Assembly: GCA_025769875.1 (NCBI GenBank)
Contig: JAGFNK010000060.1
Location: forward strand, 62,001 to 126,000
Length of the DNA: 64,000 nt
From: Russula earlei
Taxonomy: Eukaryota > Basidiomycota > Agaricomycetes > Russulales > Russulaceae
Reading direction: 5' to 3'
Shown here: in pieces, positions 40,103-51,115 of the stretch
Position numbering within the stretch: position 1 is the stretch's first letter
How the letters are laid out: each line of letters opens with the position of its first letter
The notes under the pieces: generated by a model
Database searches by the model: none
Told to the model about the DNA's origin: nothing
Seen by the model: only the letters and a program-made list of their open reading frames with translations
Program-made: the position numbers and the translations under genes

Positions 40103-42995
40103 CTAACGCATCCCCACTCCCAAAGGGTCCATCCCTTCTGAGCTGCTCGACGAGTCCCGCGAGGGCAAAGAAGGCCGCCTCGAGCCTGTGCTTGCGGGCA
40201 GTGCCACCGTTGGATCCACGGGCAATTCTATACCCAGCCGATCTATCCCGCGCGAAGGCGAGAGGGACGGCAGCGTCCTCGCCATCTCTCCCACCGCAAA
40301 GGCGTCCTCAAGCGGCGGGCGTCGTGCACCGGGGCTGGGGCGCGCCGGCACTCGCGCAGTGTCCCACGGATTGTCTACGAGCACCGAGGGCATGCCACCT
40401 CCACCCACGTCGTGAGACGCAGGAGAGGCCGAGGACCGCAAGAAGGGCGAAGTCGCCCAGGGGTTCGCTACTGTGCCCGTGGATGCAGTCGAGAACGTGC
40501 TAGCCCTTACAGCCTGCGTGACGCGCGGTGGCTCGAATGGTGACAGTGTCGATGAGGCAGAGATCGCCGAGGGTGAGGCTCTGCGCGGAGACGGGGCACT
40601 CCAGTCCTGCATCTCTCCAGCACTCCCACTATTGTCGGCGCTCCGCGCTCGAGCATCACGCGTATTACCGTATGCGTCTTGCACCGCCGAGAGCGCTACA
40701 CCGGCGCCAGTTGAGATCCGATCCCACATCGAGCGCATGTTCCCGCCTGCGGAACCAAACAGGTCAGAGGACGTCGATCGAGCAGCGCGCGGCCAAGGAG
40801 CCAGTGGGCTTGGCACCCGCACTGGTGTGAGTACAGGAGCGAGAGCTGGGGAAGGTGGGTTGTTAGCAGGCTGCTTTGGAAGTGGTGAGGGCGTCGATGG
40901 AGACACGGTGCTCTCCGGCTGCCCCGGGTCCTCCTCAAGGTTCTCGACAACGGTTAACCCCGAGAGCGGCGCGGTAGTTGAGACATAACGGCCGTTCATC
41001 TCTTCGTCACTGCGACCGTATAGCTCGTGCCAGAAGCGCACGCCTTTTGGGTTCGGGAAAAGCACGCCCTGATCTGCTGTCGGCGCGCGACTCGTTGGGT
41101 CATCTTGCGCTGGGTTGTAATCCGGATTGATGTATTTTTCTTGCTGTGGTGGCGAGTTCATGTAGTCCCACACGGACACGGTTCCCGCCGAACCCTCCCG
41201 CCGCTCTCGCTCACAGTTGAAGAGGAAGGTACCGAATTGGCATGAATACAGGTGTGTATGAAGGTCGCGGAGGAAGTGCTCGTTGAACTCGAAACGCGTT
41301 GGGAATTGTCTTTGAACGTTTCGTACAGCCTCTAGAAACTGATGGAACACTGGGCAAGTCTCTTTGAGGTGATGATTCCCAGAAAACCGATTCTGCACAC
41401 TCGCGAAGAGAGCTTGAGCTACGTCTGAGCTACCGGCCCCGTCTACCGGCGATAGGAAAAATTTCTCGCTCGAGAGGTGGCCACACCTATCCAGGAATTT
41501 ATGTCCGAAACTGATGAAATCCTTCTCGATCAATACTTGAAAGCCCCGCGTTGTCCGATAATATGGATCTAGGCAGAGTTGGGACATAGCGGACAGTTGC
41601 CCTGTGCGATCCCACCCATCCGAGCAGTGGATGAGGACGTGTGAGTGGTTGACATGTACATTCCGCACAATGAGCAGAGTGCCCTCCAGAATCGCGATCT
41701 GATGTCGCAACCAGCCTGATCGCCGCAATGCCTGCCGATCCACAGGGACGACAGAAGTACTCATTCCAGGGATGTCACCCGATACGCTCGCAGCGAGGGC
41801 CTCTGACTCGCTGAGCACCTCGACCACCTTGTTGAGCGAGTCGCGCATCGAGTGAATGTTGTCGATTCCTAAATACGCTTTCTTGCAGTCCTTGTAGTGA
41901 TCCATGTTCTCCGTGCCTGCGCCCTTGGCCGTATTAGCAACTGCGTTGGTTGTTGGACGGGCGTCGATGATCAAGTTCGTGGCGGTTGCACCGAAAACAG
42001 GCCGCGATACGCGCGACTCGGGCGCAACATGTGAGGTAAACGTCGCTTCGACAAGCTTCTCGTCCTGTATTGACCGAGCATTGGTCAGGCCTACCATCGG
42101 CTGACTGGATCGGGTGATACTCCCCTGTTTACGGGTATGAGTGAATCAGCATACGTCAAGATGAGCCGGAATCCGGAAGGCTCACGAAGTTTGCCCAGTG
42201 CAAGTACGTAAGAACTGGTATGCGACCCTTGCTGCGGTACTTGACACCGTATTGCAATGTCGAATCGCTGATTTTGGTTGGAACGACAAGACGTGAAGGG
42301 TACGTTGAACAAAACTAGATGCACTAGCGTTACAGATAAATATTACTTGTCGCACGGGAGGGGGTGAACGCACAGTGTAATCCCTGTTAATGTCGGTGTA
42401 TCGCCATGCCTTTGATCGCGTCCCGACGCCCATACGGTCAAACTCTTCGCGCGGGGAATACAAGCTCCAGCCGTCTGAGACAGATAGGGGCGGTGATGGC
42501 GTATAATAGAATGCATACAGCTGCGTCACTGAGTCTATCATATACGGGCGGCTGAGCGGATGATCCGACAAGAATGAGCAAGTTTACGCACTGGCTACAG
42601 TCAACTCTTTTACGCTTTCAAAGACATCGGTAGCATCTGCTTCTCGCTCGAATGAAAGTGAGAACGAGTCGAAGGTGCGACACCGGAAGGATATGGGACA
42701 TTGGCCACTCAGTGTCTGAGGGATGCGAGTAACAAGATTGATCAGGGGGTACGCGACCTACGTGGGGCTGTCAGGGCAGTGCGGGCGGTATATAAAGGAC
42801 AGGACTCGCCCACGTCTCAGGTTGGGAGGCATCCGCGTACGAGAAGATGAGATGATGAGCAGTGAGATGGAGAGTTCCTGGTGCGGTCCTGCCAGACTTG
42901 CTGCAGAGCACGTTCGAGACCTTGGGACTCAAGTCAAGCATTTATGGTACTTTGAATGAAGGAGAATATACCTTGGGTATTCGAATAGCGTCCAT
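40103..42995 (-). CDS. Myotubularin-type phosphoinositide 3-phosphatase (YMR1-like)
   Basis: Six exons (42995-42972, 42920-42810, 42757-42592, 42528-42374, 42314-42186, 42124-40103) give 868 residues. The N-terminal exons form a GRAM-type lipid-binding domain (APGTLHLTAHHLIFSY, YPLINLVTRIP, CPISFRCRTF). The phosphatase follows, with YRSKGRIPVLTYLHW, the acidic MVGLTNARS block and the active-site CX5R loop HCSDGWDR (Cys362, Arg368). A long S/P-rich tail of about 330 residues is unconserved. Myotubularins remove the 3-phosphate from PI3P and PI(3,5)P2 on endosomes and so control endosomal and vacuolar traffic. The second intron (42809-42758, 52 nt) has a GC donor (TGG/GCGAGT); any GT alternative breaks the GRAM domain frame. 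The fourth exon could start at either of two acceptors; the one chosen keeps the frame. Confidence 0.92.
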
Positions 42996-43138
42996 CGGGT
43001 CAGTAGAGAGAGCCTGCCTTGAGCGGTGTGAGTGTGAACGGCGGTGCGAGCGTTGTTTGCGTCTGTAAGAACGGAAACACATGCACTCGCTGGCTTGGCA
43101 CTGGCACCTGCTCTTTCTAACCCGTCCCTCACAGCTGC
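42996..43138 (+). promoter_or_regulatory. Short divergent spacer with probable 5' UTR intron of the F-box gene
   Basis: Only 143 bp separate the two start codons. A likely 5' untranslated intron of the F-box gene lies at 43065-43134, with donor GTAAGA, branch-like CTAAC and acceptor CACAG, four bases before the ATG. Confidence 0.45.
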
Positions 43139-44788
43139 ATGGCACCTCGAAAGAAACGGTACAGACACAGTGAGCCGTTTTCACGGCTGGCTCTCTCCTC
43201 ACGTCTGACACCCTCCTCTCGCTTTGAAGCGGTCTCTAAATACTTCCCACTGACAACGATAGACACCCTCCCCGACGACATCCTCCTCGAGGTCTTTGAT
43301 CGCTACCGATTGGTCAGTGCGGGTGATTGGTCGCGTTTGCAAGGATGGTACAAGCTCGCTCACACGTGCCGAAGGTGGCGACGACTCGTGTTCGCCTCGT
43401 CACTTCGCCTAAGTCTCCAGCTTCGTTGCACATTTGGAACGCCAGTCGTTGACATGATCAGTCACTTTCTGCCCTATCCGCTCGTCCTAGATTATGGGCC
43501 CCGTCTTCTCAAAACATGGACAACCGAGGATGAGCATGGCTTACTATTTGCCCTTCAACTTCTCTCGCGAGTGAAGGAAATCATGCTGAGCGCGTCTCTA
43601 TCGACGCTAACAGAGATGACCGCGGTCATGGTCGAGGCCGCCCCAATGCTGGAACACCTTACGCTTCACTCTCAGTCTACAGAGCTTGTCCTACCGAAAA
43701 GCTTTCTCAACGGCAATGCTCCACAATTACGACATTTAATACTTACTGGTGTCTCTCTTGCAGGACTGAGCCCATTATTGTCATCTTCAACGTCTCTCGT
43801 GTCACTTGTCCTCGAACGCGTCCCCAGCCGGGCCTATTTTTCACCCGACAGTCTGATTGCCCTCATACGCTCTATGCCTCACCTCCACACGCTATCCATC
43901 GGCTTCCTTTTCACAATCCCTCGCCCAGGTTTTGGGAGCGAGCGCCTCTTTGCATCTGGTCCAATGATCCGCGTCACGCTGCCTGCCCTCACGCAACTCA
44001 TATACCGAGGAGTGTCGGCCTATATAGAAGCCCTTCTCGCGCGAATACAGACCCCTCTCATACAGGACATTGACATCACGCTATTCAACCAACTCACTTT
44101 GAGAGTCCCAAGCATCTGTAGATTTATCCGTGATCTGGAAACGTTCCGGCCTACCCGCGCCCGCATCCACTTCGCCGAGACGTCTGCGCATCTTGTTATG
44201 TCTCTGTCGCAGCCCAGTGAATCTCCGGACGTGTCGCTCAGCGTGTCCTGCCCCCGCCTCGACTTCCAGGTGTCCGCGATGGCGCAGATCTGCAGTTGCC
44301 TTTCTGGCGCCGACACGGTCGCTGTGCTTCTCCCTCCTGTTATCGAAGAGCTTACGCTCGGATTCCACCAAGGCTCACCGCCGGAAGAATGGCACGACGA
44401 GGTCGACCCCGCTCTGTGGCGGGCTCTCTTTGCCCAGTTTTGGCAAGCACGCTCGCTGCGCATCCACGTCGCGCTGGTGGGAGACTTTGAGCGCGCTCTG
44501 CGTCGCCTACGACAGGAAGCCACGGACGAGGGGCCGACGGAGCCTGTCGGGATCGGCGAGGGCCTCGACCTCGAGTTGCTCCTCCCGAAATTGCGTACGC
44601 TCGTGTTGCTACATGGGGATGACGACGATGCACTGGCTAGCGCCTCTAAGGTGCTTGGTGCCTTTATCGATGAGCGGAATCGTGCTGGCCTGCCTATAAA
44701 CGTCGTAACTCAAGATTTGAGTCCTCTGTCGTGGCGACCAAGATCGACAGCGTTACTGGTTTCCGGGACAGGGCATTCTTTTCAATAG
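43139..44788 (+). CDS. F-box protein, agaricomycete LRR-like type
   Basis: This is a single open frame of 549 residues. After a basic start (MAPRKKRYRH) an F-box of the agaricomycete type occupies about residues 38-85: IDTLPDDILLEVFDRYRL, then W..LAHTCRRWRRLVFASSLRL. The remainder has regularly spaced hydrophobic stretches (LEHLTLHS, LRHLILTGVSL, LVSLVLERVPS, LHTLSIGFL) resembling degenerate leucine-rich repeats. F-box proteins link substrates to SCF ubiquitin ligases through Skp1. Agaricomycetes carry large families of such genes and individual substrates are unknown. The ATG is the first in frame and is followed by alanine, as is common. No intron is needed in the coding part. Confidence 0.8.
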   Translation: MAPRKKRYRHSEPFSRLALSSRLTPSSRFEAVSKYFPLTTIDTLPDDILLEVFDRYRLVSAGDWSRLQGWYKLAHTCRRWRRLVFASSLRLSLQLRCTFGTPVVDMISHFLPYPLVLDYGPRLLKTWTTEDEHGLLFALQLLSRVKEIMLSASLSTLTEMTAVMVEAAPMLEHLTLHSQSTELVLPKSFLNGNAPQLRHLILTGVSLAGLSPLLSSSTSLVSLVLERVPSRAYFSPDSLIALIRSMPHLHTLSIGFLFTIPRPGFGSERLFASGPMIRVTLPALTQLIYRGVSAYIEALLARIQTPLIQDIDITLFNQLTLRVPSICRFIRDLETFRPTRARIHFAETSAHLVMSLSQPSESPDVSLSVSCPRLDFQVSAMAQICSCLSGADTVAVLLPPVIEELTLGFHQGSPPEEWHDEVDPALWRALFAQFWQARSLRIHVALVGDFERALRRLRQEATDEGPTEPVGIGEGLDLELLLPKLRTLVLLHGDDDDALASASKVLGAFIDERNRAGLPINVVTQDLSPLSWRPRSTALLVSGTGHSFQ

Positions 44789-46181
44789 GTGTGTCCAGAA
44801 AACTCATCTTGTCGGTGCAAAGCAAGGAAAAGGAAATCTTGATGGTTCATGTTGGCCCTTATAGTCGAAGCGTGGCTTTCCCAACTCGTGTCTCATTGGA
44901 TATGAACATGTTCCAAATCCCGTTTCTCGCCCGCAATACGTACTGTTGTCTTTTCTTAGTTGAGAACATATTTTTCTCTGGTGCTAGGCAGGCAAGCCCG
45001 TTACCGCGCATCTCACAAATGCATGAGTTCAAACGAACGCCCTCGGCTGAAGATTTTAATCTTTCAGTTTCAGGCTGTTAAGCCGGGTGGGCTCCCTGAT
45101 CGCCACGCTACGCGATATCTTGTAATGGTTCATTGAAAACATCAAAAACCGATATGTCATTCAACGTACTGCAAGCGGGACCAACTTTTTGAACATCAAG
45201 AAACCTCGGGCGTCTTTTAGCCGTTCTGATCTGAAGAAAATATTAGACGATTTAGTCACCACCGGCCGAAAGCACGGCGCTTCATTTCACCTCGCGCTGT
45301 CCCTCTCACTGCGCGCCATGCGCCCACTCGCGGCGCTCACACTCCCTGTGTTCGGCGTGGACCTCCCTGCCGCCGCACCATCATCTCTCATGCGCTTGAC
45401 GCTGCTCGCCGGCATGCTCCCCTTTGTCTTCTTCACTAGTTCCGAACCACCTGTGCACAGATTGTCCACCTCGTCCTCCTAAAATTTCTTCGGCATCCCT
45501 CCAGGCGCGGGCGGCAGGCCCCTGATGGTGGTACCCCCGCCTTGCCGTCGCTCGCTCTGGCGCAGGGCGGAGGGCAGGCCGTCGCGCGTCAAAAGCAACA
45601 CCGTTGTGATGGCCTACGTCCCGCTGCACTTTTCGATGTCGATGTGCTGGGAAGTCAGCAGGCAGAGCGTCGCGGCTCATTGTTGGCGCGAGCACCGGAC
45701 GTGGACATGCAGATGCGAGGGCGATCACCGGGTGCAGGGCCCGAGTGTGGCTGGAAAGCAAGATCTGATGAGGCAAGTTCCTTTGCCCCCTCGGTGCTGT
45801 TTGCGCCTGACGTGGCGCATCCTCTTCAGGTCGCATTGCGAGTGCCGTAGAGGCATGTGAGCATCATGCTGTTGCCCGATCTACGCGTCCTCCACACACT
45901 TCATTCACGCGTTGCGAGGACCACTGCGGCCTAAACTGGAATGGAGGGCCCATCTGGGCCCGTGGTGCGGATGCGACCCTGTTTCCCGGTATGCAGGCGT
46001 GCGTCTTGCCAGCCCAAAATCATCATCATTCTCCTAGCGTGCGCTCGGAACGCCCAATTTCCCATGCCCACGCGTGTACCGGTCCGATACGTCATCGGCA
46101 AGGCTTCCGTTGTCAACGGGGTACTTTCATGCACAGAAAACACAGCTAGATAACATAGCAACAGTCTATGCGATACAATGA
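44789..46181. other. GC-rich region with overlapping open frames on both strands, no assigned gene
   Basis: Bases 45180-45870 stay open on both strands, which at this base composition can happen by chance. On the minus strand one frame (45836-45381) could be a real exon or the relic of one, but I recognise no family and no convincing splice pattern. The rest is untranslated sequence beyond the F-box and VPS54 stop codons. Confidence 0.3.
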
Positions 46182-49100
46182 CTATGTCGCTACGCTCGTA
46201 CCCTCAGAAGCACACTCGAGCTCAATCGTCCGGCCGCTTCTCGTCCCGTCATCATCGTCAACCTGCTTGGGCTCAGACCCAGCGCCATAATGTAACATAT
46301 CGTTGGTCCGTGTCGCTTCTGCCTTCTCGGTGAGTCCTGACGCGGCTTCGCCATTCGGCACCTTCGCAGCGGGCTCGGACCCCTGGCGTTCCTCGACCGC
46401 CTGTGGGGGCTCGGGCGAGGGAGTGGCATGAATGGGCACCGATGTCGGTGTCTTCGGAAGCTCGCGCTGCTTCTCCACGGGAATCGGTGTCGGCGAGAGG
46501 AGCGCCGAGAGCTGCTTGTATCCCCCTTGCTTTTCCTGCGCCGGCACCGGAGGAGGAGCATTGACAGGCACCGAGGCCGGGGTCGGTTGCGCAGGGCCCC
46601 GTGAAAGCATGCCCTTGAAGCGCTCATTCGAGAAGAATGACGGCCGCTTTGTTGGCATTGGTGCCGCCGAGCGCGGCGAAGCTAGTGAGATATTGCTGGG
46701 AGGCAGGGGCTGGGGCGGCGATGGTAAGGATACGGGCGAAGTCGGTTGTGGAGAGGTGGGCGCGACTTGCTTGTCCGCGACGAGCGTCTCTAGGACAGCA
46801 GTCGGTGTGCCAGGGGCTTTCAGGACCGAGAACTTCTCATGTAGATAGCGTGCATCTGTGAGAAGGCTATGTTCGACAATTATGAGCGTCATATTGGATC
46901 AGCTAGAAAGTATGATCGCACCGCTCTTTCGCATCAAAAGTCGGCAGCTCGATCTTGATGTACTCCTCGGAAAGCCTGTGGTTTATGGCTGCAAAGACTT
47001 CCGACATCACGAACTGCACAATGCAGTCTGTAAGCAGCACGAGAGCGCCGGTTGTGTAGCTACGCACTTCTACGACTGCACTCGAAAGGTAGCGTGATAG
47101 CACCTTGTGTAGTGTAACAGTCTCCTTCACAAGCAATTCCATGTAGTCATTCACCCCGGGGTTCGCCTGCGGAAACTCCCATTTTATTGCATTGAGGCTT
47201 TTGATATGCGCCGTGAGACGGTCGCCCATGATTGCGATCAACTTGGCATGAATTTCGTTCTGGTGCTCCTGATAGTCGCGTTTGAGCTTGTCAAACTCGA
47301 CCAGCATCACAGCCTGCTTCAGGGAAAGGTGGCGCCGAAACGTTTCGCGGATATACGGTATGAGGGCGATCACGATCGAGAGGGACTGCGAAGCGAGGGC
47401 GAGATGCTTGGCGGTGATGTTTTTGAGGCCAGCGGAACGCATCGCACCGGCGCCGAGTACAACTTGACATGTCCGGGAGTTGAAGGCTTTGAGGAATTCG
47501 ATGGTACGCGACATCGTGTCCGTCGTGAGAAGGCTGAGGTTTACGATCACTTTGAGATAGTCGGAAAGGAGGTGTAGTGTATCCTGAGTGGCAGGGACCG
47601 TGAAGTAGTTCCGCTCCTCGATGCGGATGTGCTTTCTGGACGAGTGAGTAGGAGCACCGTTTCCTCGCGAACTGGAACGTGGTGACGATGGTTGAGGCGA
47701 AGATGGACGGCTGTCTGAGCCAGACGCTTGCGTCTGAGATGATGGCGGCGGGGGGAGCGGTGACGACGGGGCAGCAACTGCGGTCGCGATTTTGAGGACA
47801 AACTCGCGGGGGTCGTGCACTGCTGCATCCAGGATAAGGTTGATGGCCTGCTGCAACGAAGCCGGGACCTCTGCCTGACTCCACTGCTCATCTTCAACCA
47901 GCTTGGCGGACTGATTGATTCGTGACTGGTGAAACGCCTGCAGGAATGACTTGGCCTATCCAAGCGAGTCACACTATGCTCTTTTAGGAGACACGGTTCA
48001 CTCGTACCTGGCTGACGACTGCGCCGCGAAGGCCGACAATCATTCGTTTGCAGATGACCTCACAGTGCACAACGAAACTCCAACACTCATTGAAAACTTC
48101 AACGAATTCGTGCAGACCTAGTTTGACGTGTTGGTCTGCTCGCGCAGAAAGGACTTTTGACGTTAACACGTTTGCGGACTCGGCAGTGGAAGAAAGGGCG
48201 TCAAATAAAGAGTCATGTATTGCCGTGAGCTCAGATGGTTGCACCTGTGGTCTATGAGAACACGGATGAGCGGTCTTTTGCGACGCATGCCTTGATAACG
48301 AACCGGATACCCCCCAGGACTGTAGTGATGTTGCTGTTCAGAGCTTGAAGGCCCGAGATGCAGTTCAAAAAGCCCAGCAGGATGGACCGGAGGAGTACCT
48401 GGAATTCTTGATGCGTTATTGAGCGCAAGAAAGTCACCCAACTTGCATCCGTTGACTCTTTTTGTGGATCCACTCCAGGGTTAAATGAGGGTATGTGCTG
48501 CGATGTGAAACTGGGTCAGTCTGCTAGGTCGGACAATGAAGGGGTATACCTGCTGTACTATCCCTTGCACCTCATCCAGTACAACGCCTCTCCATTCTGC
48601 AATGCTCTCCCTCAGATTCTTGGTCCTCACGAGACCTTGTATCAGAGGGCACAGTCTATCACACACGTCCTGGTCAGTTGGAAGGGAAGCTGTTCTATGT
48701 AGTCGCTCGAGAAGGCTGATCCTCAGAGCGGCCACGAGCTCTGTGGTCAGGGATGACGTGATCTCTCGAGTGAGCGTGTGGAGCTGGCTGGGGAGCGCCG
48801 AAAACGCTTTGAGCTTGGACAACGGTATCGCCAGCGCTGGTGGCACTGGTACGTGCCCCTCTCCCGGCGACACTACCTCCTTTTCATCCTCCGACGGTCC
48901 TTCTGCGACAGACGGTAACGCCGAACCCTGCGGAGAAGGCGCTGCCGTGGTCGGGCCGTCCCACATTGCCCGTAGGACATCAACGCCGTCGAGCGCGGCT
49001 CCCCATTGTTTACTGTCGACAAGCCCACGCACGACGCCAACAGTCTTGATGACGCCCCGCACTGCCTGAACGTTTGATTGTACTTCCCTCAGATGCGCGA

Positions 49101-50092
49101 GCCGTACCTCGCGCTGTACGCCCCTCAATCCGAGACGGGCACCGCTTTCACAAACTCCGCCCAGCTGCGCACGCAATGTCTGGACATGTTCGAGGCAGCG
49201 CGCAGAGTCCGCCTGAAGGTCTTGAAGATTGGAGAGTGCAGCAAAGAAGGGTGTCGCGCGAAGCGCAATCTCGTGCACGAGGTGCTGCTCAATCGTGTCT
49301 GCATGATGAGAAAGCTTTTCAAGGAGGGGGAGAGAGTGGGCCAGAGTCGACGGGTCGTGTGCTATGGGTGGAGATGTCGAACGAGAGCGAGAGGCAAAGG
49401 ATGATGAGGAAGAGGGTACTTCGGCAACAAGATCGAAGGTGCGGGGGTCCCCGAGGTCAAAGTGAGGTTTGAAGAATATTTCTGGAACGGACGAAAGCGA
49501 TGGAAGCGACTGTGGAGGAAGTGGAGTACGTTGAGAGTCAGGTTGGTTGAACAGTTCTGTTGACGAGTCCTCGAGTTGCATTGAACCGCTGGCTCCAAGC
49601 TCCGCATTATGTCGGAAGGCTCCCCACTCTGGTACGATAGCGCTAAGATAACCATCAAAGTCTTTACGACGTACGCGAGGAAGTTCTGCGCGTGGGACGG
49701 AAGGAACTGCAGTGTGGGCCTTTGGTGGAGCGGATCTCTTGTGAGGGTTGTTGGCGACGGTGGAAATGGCTAAGAGAAGTTTATTCGTACACGAGGTGCG
49801 AACATACGGCAAACGCACCATGAAAGCCATGCTTCGCACTACTCCACTGGGATGGAACTGTGCCTGATAGTGAGGCGGCAGTGGATGATGAGGGCCCGTA
49901 TATGTCAACTTTGGGGGTCGATGCAAAGTAGTCGCCGCGCCCCTCTGTGGTCTCGGAAACGCTTCCTGGACCCGGGCGACTTGAGGGGTGATCCCAGATA
50001 AAGCGATAGGCTTGTGCGTGCGAGGTAGGAAGATCTGGAAGCTGTCCCACTGGGCTAGCGGGACGTGATGGACTGGAGGTGTAGTCTGACAT
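46182..50092 (-). CDS. VPS54: GARP complex subunit VPS54
   Basis: Six exons (50092-49819, 49769-48550, 48497-48291, 48244-48008, 47955-46922, 46866-46182) give about 1218 residues. The N-terminal part carries a YRFIWD motif and the domain with LPRVRRKDFDGYL, EIFFKPHFDL and a helical stretch that binds the other GARP subunits. The C-terminal VPS54 domain reads GLKNITAKHLALASQSL, LIPYIRETFRRHLS, AHIKSLNAIKWEFP, VNDYMELLVKETVTLHKVLSRYL. It ends in a long P/S-rich tail after LLTDARYLHEKFS. GARP tethers endosome-derived vesicles at the trans-Golgi network. Intron 2 uses an acceptor at 48498; the later AG would shift frame. Intron 3 could be GC-AG (48290-48245) or an unusually short GT-AG (48284-48245). 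The start lies 12-39 bp from that of SAM37. Confidence 0.9.
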
Positions 50093-50104
50093 GAAGCCGT
50101 GCAG

Positions 50105-51115
50105 ATGGGCTTATGTAACGCAACAGTCCCTATGCAACACCGACCACTACTGGCAGTGCCACAGCCGTTGGCAACCCTCTTTTCTTACTTTCCGTTCAAG
50201 GCATACCCCCCCTTGCGACCTCCAAAAATCCCTATTGTCGAACCATCACTTTGGGTTCATCCTCCCTCGCCTCGTCTACCCGGCCAACAATGCGTCCTCA
50301 GCGCAGACATCGAGTGCCTTAAATGGCAGGCCCACATAGCACTCAGAGGCGCCCGCAACGTTTCTGTAAGATGGGATGTCTCGCAGGATGGTGCTCTCGA
50401 AGGACGTCTGCCGAACTTGCAAATACCGTCCCAGAAGGGCCTGGACGGTGACTTGTTACTGGCGGCGCAAGACATCCCGACGTGGATAGACGAAAAGTTC
50501 GGTGCGCTCGATGATTTGGAAGGCTACAAAGACGTCGAGTCGAGAGACGAAGGGCATGCCTGGATTGCACTTCTTGAAGGCGACGTTCACGCTGCCTTTG
50601 TAAGTCTTCTCGACCTTACGAATCCCGTCCTTTTCATCATGGCTGCCGAGTAGGCGTTGGCCCAGCCCCCCCCTTCCTTCTTCTGTCATACAGTCCTCCA
50701 GCTCCCCCCTTCCACCGCTCAACGACCCATCGAGACCATCCTTACGACGCCTCCAGCCCCCCTCTCTGGCTTCTCCTCTTTTCTGCCCCCTTACGGTGCG
50801 CGTCTCTCGCCGAACGCCATCGCTTCACGTTACCGCGACGCAGTTTCCGCACTCTCAGAGTGTCTAGGGAAACACGAATGGTTTCTTGGCTCGCCGTCCG
50901 TGACACGATTTCCCTCCCACAAAGGTAGACGCTGACCTTGAGGTAGTGGGCCTACCGCGCTGGATGCGGCTGCTTTTGCATACCTCCACGTCCTCCTACA
51001 TGCGGAGGATGACTTGCGCATAGAAATAGCGCGTCGAGCCAATCTCGTCTATTGGGAACGACGAGTGCACGAAAGAGTCTCTGCCGCGTTTGTGCCGTAC
51101 ACGGTTTCCAAGTGA
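50105..51115 (+). CDS. Mitochondrial outer membrane SAM37/metaxin-like protein
   Basis: Exons 50105-50599, 50654-50895 and 50947-51115 give 301 residues from the ATG at 50105, or 292 from the ATG at 50132. The start is undecided because the conserved part begins only at FSYFPFKAYPPL. Family features are LWVHPP, the thioredoxin-like segment with LSADIECLKWQAHIALRG and RLPNLQIP, then a GST-C-like helical part with YRDAVSALSECLGKHEWFLGSP, TALDAAAFAYLHVLLHAE and a tail NLVYWERRVHERV. Metaxin/Sam37 proteins belong to the sorting and assembly machinery that inserts beta-barrel proteins into the outer mitochondrial membrane. No C-terminal membrane helix is visible. It is head-to-head with VPS54 with almost no spacer. 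Confidence 0.82.

Noticed and set aside
40188..40988. Plus-strand open frames of 70-170 codons
   Set aside because: Antisense to the S/P-rich tail of the myotubularin gene; no motifs.
48481..48550. VPS54 ending at the TAA near 48481
   Set aside because: A 52-nt intron to the acceptor at 48498 keeps the frame into the conserved middle and C-terminal VPS54 domain.
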